A stretch of 64,000 nucleotides of DNA, from positions 1,674,001-1,738,000 of the forward strand of contig JAXQJY010000031.1 in assembly GCA_037042185.1 (NCBI GenBank). Reading direction: 5' to 3'. The DNA comes from Sordariomycetes sp. S80-01Y (Eukaryota; Ascomycota; Sordariomycetes). Position 1 is the first letter of the stretch; the number at the start of each line of letters is the position of its first letter. This document shows, in pieces, positions 34,201 to 44,588 of this stretch. The position numbers and the translations under genes are program-made. The notes under the pieces were generated by a model, which saw only the letters and a list, made by a program, of their open reading frames with translations, searched no databases and was not told the DNA's origin.

Positions 34201-35450
34201 ACTTGCGTCTCGGTCAGAAGTGTCACGTCGCCTTCCCCCACCGTTGGTCAGCGAGGAAGAAGCATCAGCACATTAGGGACCTGGATATATTGCTCAGCCT
34301 GCGCGCGTCGCACCCCCCAATCCAACCCGGCGACACCAACCACAGGGGCAGCCACACGAGCCTTTTCTGTCTGACGGTGAAAATCGAGGCGACGTCGCTC
34401 CCACGACGAACGACTGGCTTGTGGCGCTCGGCGAATCGCGCCCGTGCCGGCCTGAGGATGGAGGTGGATGGTGGTTGCGGTGGTTGTGGTCGTGGTTGTG
34501 GCCGTGGTGGTAGTGGCTGTCCAATGCAACACGGCCTGGCCTGACTTGAGGCTGCTCGGCCTAACCAGGTGGCATCCCCCGGGAACCCTCAGGCTCCCCC
34601 CTAACTTACTCAGCCGTCAGTGGCGTGACATCTTGCACGAGAACACGAGAGACACATCCGACTTCTGCTGATGACTGTTGCTGTCACTGCTAGCGGTAGT
34701 ACTAGAGAGATACCTCACAGCAGGCCGGAGCCTGAGCATCTGAGCGCTGCGCCCCCAGGTCCCCCACGCGCATCCAGCTCCGTCACCCAGCCCCCAGCAG
34801 CTACAGCCAGCACCAAGCAGCCGGCCAGGCGTCGTCCACGGGCTGGCGGTTCTGTCTCCCAGCACAGCGTGAAGCTAATGCCAGGCTACGTAGCCAAAAG
34901 CGCAGCGTGCACGGACACGCGCGGCTGCACCCGTGGCTGCACCATTAGGGTCCCCAGTGCCTTACCAGATGAGGCCAAGATTCGACCGCACCCACGCCGA
35001 AAGTGTCGCTTCGAGTTCCATCCGTCACGGGACGCCCCATGCTGCCCGCATACCTTACAGCGTACTGCGCACAGGGGCCCTGTAGGTACCTCGTCAGTAG
35101 CGTTGCCCCCGGAACATATAGGACTCACATACCCTGGTCCCCGACTACCTGACTCCGAGCTCCCATCCTGCCAGGCACTCGTCACGATTCTTCCCGCCGG
35201 CCTGGCTCACGTCTCGTGGGGTCTCGTCCTCACTGCCCCGTCCCCGTCCTCATATATCCTCACTCTCACCTCGTCACGGCCGGCCGTGCCTGGTCATGAC
35301 TGACCCTGTACCGTTGTCACATTACTGCCTAACACACCTTCCCCCCCTGCCCCTAACCCTACCCTTACCGCATCTGGCAATTCTGGTTTACACCTGTCGT
35401 GCCCGTTGGCATGCTATTAATACCCCGTCTACCTACTCTCACCACGCATC
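31277..35450. other. 4.2-kb region without a convincing gene
   Basis: Between BBC1 and the next + strand gene. It contains a 405-codon open frame on the minus strand (32744-33961), but its composition (Ser, Pro, Arg, His; no domain, no aromatic pattern) is that of chance translation of GC-rich DNA, and similar frames exist on the opposite strand. The stretch 34456-34522 is GGTGGT/GGTTGT-rich. It could hold a very long leader, regulatory DNA of the downstream gene or an unspliced non-coding transcript; sequence alone does not decide. Confidence 0.4.
34456..34522 (+). repeat. GT-rich simple sequence (GGTGGTTGTGG type)
   Basis: Imperfect short repeats of GGTGGTTGTGGTCGTGG over about 65 bases. 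The many GG doublets could form a two-tier G-quadruplex on this strand. No coding frame here is supported. Confidence 0.6.
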
Positions 35451-36947
35451 ATGAGTACTAGAAGCAGTACACATTCACGCCGTCTGCGAGTTACCTCGGA
35501 CCCGTGCGACTCGACCACCACCTCGGCTCACACCTCGTACTCTTCAAAATCGACTACAAGTACGAATCCCTCTTCTCTACGCTCCGGGACAAGTCTGAAG
35601 AGGGTTCACAACCACCTGGACCAGGAGGACATGGAGGGTGGCTTGGACATGGCTCTATCCAACACCTACACAATCCAAGACGATCCGCGAGATTCCGTTG
35701 CAACCTACAACTCTGTCTTCTCCGATGAGTCGATATACAACTTCGACGACCCCCAGGATGTCGATTATGAGCCGCCCGCACCCACAGACGATGCGATACC
35801 GCCGGTGCTGCCCCAGTACCGGGCGTCCATCGTCGACCCCATGGTTCGGCCTTCAACGCCCGATGCCTTCAGCCGTCTCTTCCCTTCGCTGGACCGCTTG
35901 TCGATACGACACGATGACTTGACGCCAGACGGCAACATGAACCTGCGGGTCGATACCGTCGTCCCGTGTTCTGGTCGCCACCCCATCACGGTGCAGCTCT
36001 TTCATCTTCGCATGCATGATCTTGCTCGTCGCGAGTTCTCGTTGCGACGATACTGTCGTGACTCGGGTCGAGAGGTCTGCAACTCGAAACGAGCCTACGG
36101 TGTCCCGCCGCCCGTCACCCGTCCCGGCTTTCAACGCTCGATATCGTCCGCCTTCCAGTCTCTCAAGTACCCCTTCCGCCGCTCGAGCATCACCTCAACA
36201 CACTCGCATCAGAGGCGCCCTTCGACCAGCCACAGCAGCGCCGCCTCCTCGTCCTGGGATGCAGCGTCCATCCGCTCAATGCGCATGCGCACCGACTCGT
36301 GGTCCAGCGACAGACCTCCACCTCCTGTGTCAACCCTCGTGCCGACCAACTCCATCAAGCTCGAGTTTAGCAACTACGCCCGCGTGGACGTGACCCGGCA
36401 TGAGAGCAAGCATGGCACGCAATACGGCTTCGAGTGGTGGGGGCACGCCTACGCGTGGAAGAGGGTCTTCGATGAGAATCTCGCCTCGGTGTCATACCAC
36501 CTGATTCGGGATGGACATCGCCTGCCCGTGGCGCACATCACGCCCGAGACGAGGAGTCCGAACCAGATCGACGCGGATGAATGGGCTGGAGGTTGGATTC
36601 CGCCTTGCCATCTCCTGATCACCGACCAGTCCATCGTCGACGCAGTCACAGACGTAGCAGAGTAAGTAAAGCCCTCGTTCACCGCCGCGCAGCATCACAT
36701 GCTAACAGAAGGCAGCGTCCTCGTCGCCACCGGCCTCGTCACCCTCGTAGATGACTGCATCAAGAACAGATGGAACGTCAAGAAAGCCACGCCACACCAC
36801 CGCCTCAGCCGCGCCTTCAGCGGCACCCTAGACGACCCGAGTTCCAGGCCGGGTCGGGCCCTCCTGCAGGGCGCCTTTAACAGGAGACATTCGGAACAGA
36901 ACAGCCGCAGTCCGTTGCGGCCCAGTCGCATGGTCTCTGCGTACTAG
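35451..36947 (+). CDS. Conserved-looking protein of unknown function, basic Ser-rich N-terminus
   Basis: Family not recognised. Two exons, 35451-36661 and 36716-36947, give 480 residues. The first 160 residues are disordered and Ser/Thr-rich. A first ordered part reads PDGNMNLRVDTVVPCSGRHP and LFHLRMHDLARREFSLRRYC. After a basic Ser-rich linker comes a second ordered part: SIKLEFSNYARVDVTRHESK, YGFEWWGHAYAWKRVFDENL, SYHLIRDGHRLPVAHITPET and GGWIPPCHLLITDQSIVDAV, continuing over the splice into DVLVATGLVTLVDDCIKNRW. The alternating strand pattern with a final helix resembles a tubby/LURP-like beta barrel; this is only a fold guess. No signal peptide or clear membrane span, except that the last helix is mildly hydrophobic. 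Confidence 0.8.
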
Positions 36948-37927
36948 AAGAAACAAAACAAACGAATCGGGAACAGACCGATCTCTGGAAACTGCCTCAT
37001 TTGGAATAATTACAGAACCTTTTTCATTTGCAAGATACAGGAAACGGAAATAACAGCAGACAAACACTGAATGACTCACAGAGGGTCATGGGACTTTTGG
37101 AGTATGTATGATTGCCTAGTGGCCTGAGCGCTTTCTCTCTTAGGTGGCTTCGAAGTGCCGAACATTTGCCACTTCCCTTTTTTGAGCGACTTTGTACCGG
37201 ATATTGATTGCGGCGTTGCGTTGGGCGCTCTGTTGAGATTGTGGGTTGATCGAATGAACAGAGACACGGCCCTTTCCAAACGCCAACGAAAGTACGGCCC
37301 ATGATCCCGCTGGTATATGTGACCGCACTATGTGATACACCTGGAATACAGCGTGAAGCGCGTGTTATGAGATGTGCACCCGTGCTTAGTCCTTCCCAAG
37401 CGTCAAGGAACAGGGTGTGGTCTGGTTGACGGCACTTTTAGGACCAACGCTGCCTGCAGAGCTTGGACGCAAACAAGCGATGCGGCATCCCCTGCACGTA
37501 GCATTTGACTCGAATGTTCCTCCTCTCAGGTCACGACGCAGCGAATGGTCATCATAAAGCGTGACCGTGGGCTATTTCACCCAGGTAGAGCGGATGAGCA
37601 TGGCCCTGGGTTTCCTAGATCACGAAGTTCCATCACATGTGTTTCTAGACGGACTGAACACTAGCGTCAGGTCCACACCGACTAGCGCGTGTCCTATCTC
37701 TTGTATCACTCTGCGGCAGGGAGAAATATAGGTGCCAATGTTTCAGCAGCACTGCTCGCATTTTCGTAACTCGAATAAGCTAATTGGTAAAGTTGCAGAC
37801 GACTCCCTTTCGACCCTAGAGTCCAGTTCATTGTCTGCGGGAGCTTCACTCAAGCGAGCTACCCACTCCCAGAAGTAAAGCGCCGCCGTTCCTCTCCAGG
37901 CATCGATGCCAGCCCCGTCACGGCTCA
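36948..37927. other. Convergent intergenic region
   Basis: 980 bases between the 3' ends of the unknown gene and the small secreted protein gene. Short frames only; nothing supported. Confidence 0.5.
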
Positions 37928-38306
37928 CTATTCCTCGACATCCTCAGAGCCCTCAGAGGCAAAGTCCTCAAGCGAGAACTCTCCTCCCTCCGCCGCAAAG
38001 AAGGACCCCTTTTCGCAGTAGCAGCTGACCTGGCACGCCGCGGTCTTCTTGCTCTTCTTGATCTTGCCCTTGTCGGTGCACCGGTAGTTGAAGGGGTCCT
38101 CGAAGCAGAAGCCGTAGTTGCAGACGACGGTGTACTTTGCGAGCTGGTCGGCGTCGTCCACATCGGTGAAGCGGTGCTGCGGGGCTGGGGAGGCGAGCGC
38201 CGTGCCGGTGAAGGCGGAAGCTGCGAGGAGCTTGACGATGGCGGCTTGGATGCAGGTCAGTATAGATTTTGAGATTTAAGGAGATGTTCTTACTGTGGTA
38301 CTTCAT
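37928..38306 (-). CDS. Small secreted six-cysteine protein (effector-like)
   Basis: No family recognised. A 13-base first exon (38306-38294: ATG AAG TAC CAC A) joins a 317-base second exon (38244-37928) through a 49-nt intron, giving 109 residues. The joined N-terminus MKYHTAIVKLLAASAFTGTA followed by LASPAP is a clear signal peptide, which neither exon shows alone. The mature part of about 85 residues has six cysteines: CNYGFC, YRC, and CQVSCYC, with a Lys-rich loop between and a strongly acidic tail (SLEDFASEGSEDVEE). Size, secretion and even cysteine number are typical of fungal effectors or antimicrobial-like proteins; role is inference. A TATA box lies upstream at 38426-38433. Confidence 0.8.
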
Positions 38307-38880
38307 GGTGTTGAGGGCTGTGTGTGCTGATAGTTGAGTGTTGATGGTTGCGATCGAAGCTGAGAGAAAGCAGAGGTGAAGGTGATGAGTTGTGAAGGTG
38401 CCTCAGAGATTGTAGACTTAGCACCCTTTTATAGGCAACCAGGAGCAGTGAAGGTACTGTCGCTGCTCGCAGCTGCTGCGCTTAGATCGCTCGTCGGTCA
38501 GGGGTGCCGGCGTTATTGACCTCTCATCTCGTCTTGTAGACCAGATGAAGTCAACTTAAGCGATTACTGAGTCTTGAGGTGTTCTAATAGCTTACCCAAG
38601 ACCCTTCATAATGGCTTGTGTCCGAACCATCAGTGACTCCCCGCCTTGGCGACTGCTCCCCAAAAGACTTTGGCACAAATACTCCGAGACTAAAGCATCC
38701 TTCATATAATATACATACCCAGGAAACTGTATGTTGAGCTTTCATTAGAGACAAGTCACTTTTGTCTATACTCTATTCGCTGACTCAGGGGTATCTCATC
38801 ATCCTGCTTCACTCTGTCTGTGACCCAACCAACGCCGCGGCATCAAGGACCGAAATGTTACACACTTCCACCTCTTACTA
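38307..38880. other. Intergenic, promoter of the small secreted protein
   Basis: 574 bases containing the promoter of the secreted protein gene and the 3' region of the LtrA-family gene. Nothing else recognised. Confidence 0.45.
38426..38433 (-). promoter_or_regulatory. TATA box of the small secreted protein gene
   Basis: Minus-strand TATAAAAG about 120 bases upstream of the start codon at 38306. Confidence 0.6.
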
Positions 38881-41411
38881 TTATGCTCCAAAGACAATGC
38901 CTCTGCGCCGGGTTGCAAAAGGCGTCGATGGTGGTTCGAATGAGTGGCCCCCGTCGCAGTGCAGCTCCGGACTCGAGCACTCTGCCACCGGATCTCCTTG
39001 TGGTTTCTCTACACGGATGCCCTTTATGGTCGTTATCCCACGACGTATCGCCACCGACTGCTTGTTTGCGGCCGAAGACAGTCTGTTGTGCCCATACGAA
39101 GGGCGACGCCTCGTGGACTGTGGCTGCTCAGGTGCCGCCTTGCCCTCCCCGTCCTTCTCCGACTCGGAACGCTTGATGAATATGCGTGGCGGGTGCGGGA
39201 GATGTGTAAGGACGAGTACGAAGAGGTAGGAAATGGCTATGGTGGGCAGCTGCCACGGGGTCTGCAGGAAGTTCGCCGCCAGCTGGTTGTTTGTTGCGAT
39301 CAAGGCAACAAGACACAGTCCGAGCCCCACAGCCACGACGATTGCAGTGCGGCATATGTTGAATACGGACCAGCCTCTCCGCTTGGAAAGGATGTGCATC
39401 AGCATGAGCAAAAGAAGCACAGACCCTGCGCTCAAGAACATGTACACGAGCTGGGATCGTTAGATGACCCATGGTTTCGTAAAAAGATAAGGCGTAGACT
39501 CACAACAAGCATCAGCCTTCGCCCGGTGTTGGTGATGGCTTGCTCTGAGGGACTCTGCCAGTTGTTGGAGATAATCTCTGGCGGCTGGGCTTCGACTGAC
39601 ACATCGTAGGCGTCGCTAATAACCTTCACGGTTGTTCTCAGCACTGTCCCAGCACCAGATGCGTAATTCTCGTGGTGAGGATTGCTCGTATTCGTTGGGC
39701 CTGAGTCCCAGAAGTCGTTTGGGATCTCAGCCAGGGTGCTAAAGGCCATGTCCAGGGTCTTGACGATTGTGCCCCCTTCATCGACGTCCGCACCATACCT
39801 GTCCAGAATCTCATAGACCTTGTCCTTCAAGCTTTCGACAATAACCGGAGTCTCGCCTGAATCCCGTATGCGCTCGTCAATCGTCTTCTCGAGTTGGTTC
39901 TTCGCCAGACGGAAAGACTCGATTGCCCGCCACCAAAGGTCCCATTGGCTGCCACCTTCAGATAGTAGGAAAAGGGCGATGTGGAAAGGCAGGTGGATTA
40001 GTGCCCAGTAAGCCTGCTGAGTCGCCTTCATGATGTTGTGGCTGTGCATCCAGTCGAAGTAGAGCTGAAAGGTGATGTAGAGGGTGGCTGCCGAGCAAAT
40101 GATGACCCCTATCAGGGCAGGCGCTATAACAGAAGGTGGTCAGCACTATGTTCTCCACGACAGGATTTCAAGTTGTTGGCACTCACACCAGTCGTCGACG
40201 GGAAGCTTCACAAGGGTGTACTCAACGATCTTGGAGACGTTCTTGGTAAGAATGATGATGCCCTCGCCAATTACAATCAGGGTCAGGAGGCTCAGACGCT
40301 CGTTAAAGTGCGTCCCCTCGAAGCTCAGTGCGCGTGACAACGTTGAGTGCAAAATGACGGCGCCCATCTCCAGCAGACTGATACCAACCCATACCCAGAA
40401 AAGCTCCCTGGACCAGCTCTTCGAAGAAACCAGCGCGATCAGAAGGTACGTGATGGCGGGCAGCAGATGAAGCGCGGTCGCGAGCATGAGCGCATTGCGA
40501 CTGCGACGGTGGTGCCGAGCGTGGAAGAGTACCAGTCCGTACTGTATGGCTAGAACTAGGCGAGATATCATTAGGAAGAGAGCTAGTGAGGAGGTTAGCG
40601 CGATAATTGAGCAATCTCCATGGGGAGGTGACCCTCACAAGTGGTCCTGAACACGGGTTCGATCAGCTTATTCTCGCTGAAGGAAACGCCGACGATGGCA
40701 AACCCAACCATGACAGCGAGGTGGAACGCATGGGCCACACGCTCGAAGACACCATCGTGGCCGTATCGCGCATCGAAAACGGTGGTTACGAACCACGTCG
40801 TCCACAGAAGCAGAAAGTATTCGATGAAAGACGCCAATGTTGCGACCTCAGTAACCGGGTGCACCGTTGTGAAGACGTTCAGGTTGGCAACGAACCAAAG
40901 ATCGTAAAACAGCTGTGCAAGTTGTTAACACGGCACGTAATGCCATCTTGCTTTGGACTTACCTCTGCCATGGATACTGTCTCTCTCTTTGAGACGAATT
41001 CCGATTAGCTCATACACGGCTAAAATCAAACGAAAAAGATCAAGATTCCCTCACTCTGTAGAAGCTGATTGAGTCTGAGACCGCGGCTTTGGAGTCTTTA
41101 TTTCCGCTCCCTCGACCGTTGTGCTCAGCAGATATCGATTCATTGCCTCGCGCGGTATCCGTTTCCGGAATGCTCTCGAGATCGAATTCTTTCTTCGGGT
41201 CGTGTTGAACCGGGTTCTTCACCAAACTAAGCTTTGAGCTGGTGAAATGGAGCGACTGTCTGGCCGACCAGTTATCCCGCCCGAATGTTGATGCTTGTCT
41301 CCTAATGCTGGACTGCTTGTGGTCCTGGCCTCCGCCTCGACTGTTCACGGCAGGATTCTGTGTTCTCTTTGCGTCCCCGGACTGAGAACGGCTGCTCGAT
41401 CTTCCAGCCAT
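38881..41411 (-). CDS. Low temperature requirement A (LtrA) family membrane protein
   Basis: Multi-pass membrane protein family named from Listeria growth at low temperature; biochemical role unknown. Six exons fit in phase: 41411-41055, 40986-40963, 40912-40639, 40582-40187, 40123-39504 and 39450-38881, giving 746 residues. The soluble N-terminus (about 120 residues) is basic and Ser-rich. The 24-base second exon encodes RETVSMAE and completes the family hallmark ETVSMAELFYDLWFVANLNV. About ten hydrophobic helices follow, with NERLSLLTLIVIGEGIIILT, a strong LtrA signature, in exon 4. Exon 5 has a soluble insertion of about 130 residues. The C-terminal tail is basic. The micro-exon acceptor (TCTCAAAG, after branch point CTAAT) is inferred from frame. 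Start could lie upstream because the frame stays open to 41801. Confidence 0.85.
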
Positions 41412-42527
41412 GGCGTCGACAAGCTGATGCCATAGATGTGTGAGGGTGTGAGCGTCGGGATGAGAACCGGTCACAAGTCTGCGGCAGATGGGACCCAGCA
41501 GATAGAGTTCTTCATTATGCTTAAGTTGTTTAGAGCTGACGGGATGCACTGCTTCCCTCGGCCGCCCCCACGAAAGGGATCTATAGATAGAGCTTGCTCC
41601 GCCAACTACTGGCCACTGTGCTGTCAGATCTCGGCATTTCGTAGCCGGAGCTCTCTTTGATAATCGTGGAAAGGCACAGCGGAAGCGGCGCTTACCACAG
41701 AGGAGCGTGTACCGATAAGGCGGAACGTCGGCAGAGGCGCCGCACCGTGGCTTGGCGGAAGATGCAACTCTTTGATGGCGAGCGTAGGAATTGAGGTGCA
41801 TTTAGCGAATAGAGCTCATCGAGAAATGGACCGAGGCGTGAAGTGCCGCCCGCAGCGGCGCGATCTCCGTGGTGTCGCGGAGCGGAACCCTTGTGACGAT
41901 CAAACTGTGGCACAGCGCAACACGATCATAGATCCTTTGGGGCAACTTCACTGTGCTTCAGATGACTCGTTTAACTGGTTAGGATTACGTTCTCTCAACG
42001 TCCTTGCTGATTGCAGTACGAGTAATGTCTTAGTGTAGAAGAGGGTCATGGGAGGGTTTAGTAATCTATATGGCTTGCTGTTTCTCAAAGACTTGCTCTG
42101 TGAAGAAGGGGTCGCTCTGGCTACTTTGCAATATGAGTCTGGAGGCAGTGTAAAAGAGAGGCAGCCCACCATCAGTGCAGAAATCGAAGTCAGGGTTAGA
42201 CCATCTTTCCACACAACATGCCATGGTGAGGCGGACCCTTGTTCCTTTCGGGAATTAAACTAGTTCCAGGGGTCCAGATCTCGGTATCTCGGTCCCGGCT
42301 TGCACCCGACCTTCCGGCCTATGGTGATCCCTATCAATCTCCCTAGTGAGGACATCTCGGATTGGACGAGCTCTAGGCCTTTGCTTTAGAGGAATCCCAA
42401 GAAAAAAAAAATGCAGCCACTGTTGAGCAGGAAGGCATATCGCCCGAGAAGACACGAATAGGTAAGCCTTCATTGGATTTGCCATTGTGAAGCCTCTGCC
42501 AAACCTGAATGAACGTCACATGGTCCA
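41412..42527. other. Intergenic region
   Basis: 1.1 kb holding the LtrA gene promoter and the 3' region of the amidohydrolase gene. An 11-base A run sits near 42401. No gene supported. Confidence 0.45.
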
Positions 42528-43931
42528 TTAAGGCCATTCGAATTCCTTCTCGCCCCATGGCCCTACACCTGGCCCTTTGAAGAGTTTACCGCCTTTCCAA
42601 ACCCAGCCAATATTATCCTTCTGTTGCAAAGCCTCTACATCTTCAACGGGGTTTTCTCGCACGCCAATCACGTCAGCTGCATAGCCGACCTTGAGCTGTC
42701 CTGTCTTTGGGGCTTGGCCTGCCACCGTCAACGGGCCGTTCGCTGTGGCTGCTTTGATGGCTTCGAGGTTTGACATTCCAGCTTTGACGGCGTAGGCAAG
42801 CTCGATGGCCATGTTGTAGCCGGGAGACGTATCGGTCCCTAGTGCGAACGGGATGCCTGAAGTTGCAATGGCTTTGTAGGACTCCCAGTGACTTTCGGCG
42901 CAGATCTTGACCTTTTGCCAACTCTCCTTGTGTAAGCCTTGTCCACCCGTGGCGAGGAGCTGTTCGAACACGTTCCTGGTGCCGACGTATACCGTTTGTT
43001 TCTCCTTCATCAGATCAATGCATTCTTGATCTGCAAATGCTCCATGCTCCAGGGTCGTCACTCCAGCCTTGACGGCTTCGATGATTCCGGGCTTGCCAAG
43101 TGCGTGGGCAGCAACTGAGCGTTCGGCCCTCTTAGCTTCTGCCACGATTGTTCGGAGCTCTTCAGGACTGAACTGTGCCTGTAGAGGATTGTCGTCTCGA
43201 GAAAGGATTCCACCTGTGGCGCACAGTTTGATGCATTTTGCACCTCGTCTGATTTGGAGTCGTACGCCTCGACGACACTCATCAACACCGTCAACAATGC
43301 AGCTAAATGCCGACCCGTGGTGTCCTGGTGTTATTTGGCTGACGCCCATGTTTAAGAGGACGTCGCCAGCTGGCAGAGGGAACACATCACCGTGACCAGC
43401 GAGTTGGCTGAGGAATCCTCCTGCGCTGTAGATGTTGGGACCAACAATCGTCCCGTCGTCGACTGCTTTGGCGACCTCACAACCCCAGCCTGATACGTCT
43501 CTGAGCGAAGTGTATCCCCTCTGGATAGTTTCCCATAGTCCTCTAGCCAGTCGCGCGCCAGCAATGGCGGGATGCTCATTCTGGAACTCCACGTACGTCG
43601 GAAGCCGAGGAATGTTGTGCTCGTTGGTAGGTGCACCGCCAAAGTGCGAGTGACACTCCCAAAGTCCCGGCATCAGATAGGGAACTTCGTAAAGACGGTG
43701 CTCTGCGTCGCCATATTCACGGGGAATGTCATCCTTGTGCCCAACCCAGACGATGACCTTTGATTCGATAACTAGAGCGCCGCCTTCGAGGGGCTCGCCA
43801 TCTCCGGGTATCAGGAGCTGGGATCTGATGATGATGAACCGCCTTGTCGTGACCTCCGGACCTCTCAAGGGGCTGCTGTGCTGCGAGCAGTCCTTTTGGG
43901 CAGAGAAGGACTTCACACGAGCTTTTGTCAT
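42528..43931 (-). CDS. Metal-dependent amidohydrolase, ochratoxinase/prolidase-like
   Basis: Hydrolyses amide bonds, possibly of N-acyl or dipeptide-like substrates; the closest relative I recognise is Aspergillus niger ochratoxinase. Single exon, 467 residues. All binuclear-site residues are visible: His94 and His96 (WECHSHFGG), Lys235 to be carboxylated (AKCIKLCATGG), His276 (SVAAHALGK), His296 (TLEHGAFAD) and Asp367 (FALGTDTSPG). From the lysine onward the spacings (41, 20, 71) equal those I recall for ochratoxinase. Long blocks are near-identical, e.g. RRGVRLQIRRGAK, SRDDNP, QFSPEELRTIV and EAIKAATANGPL, and the end reads VWKGGKLFKGPGVGPWGE. One difference: HALGK replaces HVHGK. No signal peptide. 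Substrate is unproven. Confidence 0.93.
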   Translation of the reverse strand: MTKARVKSFSAQKDCSQHSSPLRGPEVTTRRFIIIRSQLLIPGDGEPLEGGALVIESKVIVWVGHKDDIPREYGDAEHRLYEVPYLMPGLWECHSHFGGAPTNEHNIPRLPTYVEFQNEHPAIAGARLARGLWETIQRGYTSLRDVSGWGCEVAKAVDDGTIVGPNIYSAGGFLSQLAGHGDVFPLPAGDVLLNMGVSQITPGHHGSAFSCIVDGVDECRRGVRLQIRRGAKCIKLCATGGILSRDDNPLQAQFSPEELRTIVAEAKRAERSVAAHALGKPGIIEAVKAGVTTLEHGAFADQECIDLMKEKQTVYVGTRNVFEQLLATGGQGLHKESWQKVKICAESHWESYKAIATSGIPFALGTDTSPGYNMAIELAYAVKAGMSNLEAIKAATANGPLTVAGQAPKTGQLKVGYAADVIGVRENPVEDVEALQQKDNIGWVWKGGKLFKGPGVGPWGEKEFEWP

Positions 43932-44588
43932 ACTGAAGAATTAAGAACTTTATGACCGATGGAAGTGAGTGAAGGAAATGCGCACAGCTGATGGCCGTTG
44001 TAGGACGGAGCACTTGTCTGTGTTCAGGCTTAGATAGTGCACTATCGGTACGTGCGCAACCACGGGCCAATGGCTGTTAGTGAGCGAAACACACGCGTAG
44101 TTTCTCGGCCTCGCCGCATGATCATTTGGATTGAAGTTGCGACGACCCTGAATTACATTGCACGTTTATCTCAAATTTTCAAACTGCCAATGGGAGATCT
44201 CAGCTATGAGACACAGGTCTCACGGTAATAGCCATCGGTTCCCAGCTTCGTCCTCCGACGTTTACTGAGGGTGGACGATATGCACCCAGTAGGCGCACAA
44301 GACCTGGGGCGTTTCTTCTTGTTATGTCCGTCTTCCGACATTTAAACGCATAACATGCGCGTGGGATCTGTAGCATTCTCATTGCTGGACGGGGCCGAGA
44401 ACCTCTTCGCGAGTGAATCAAGCTGGCCAAGGCAGCGCAGTGTGAGACATGATTCAGGGAGGCCTGCGAGCGAAAATGAGGAGAGAACTATAATAAGGTC
44501 TTCGAACCAGGAGAACTGAGGAAGACCCTTCAATCTCTATTTCCCCTCCCTCCAAAATATTTTTTTGCTAGCCAGCAGGCACTAAAGA
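43932..44588. promoter_or_regulatory. Divergent promoter region (amidohydrolase / 17-cysteine protein)
   Basis: 657 bases between divergent starts. A TATA-like element at 44489-44496 serves the + strand gene. Nothing further recognised. Confidence 0.45.
44489..44496 (+). promoter_or_regulatory. TATA-like element of the 17-cysteine protein gene
   Basis: TATAATAA 93 bases upstream of the ATG at 44589. Confidence 0.45.

Noticed and set aside
34671-35303. 210-codon + strand frame
   Set aside because: Low-complexity Pro/Ser/Arg composition and no motif; upstream of a better-supported gene.
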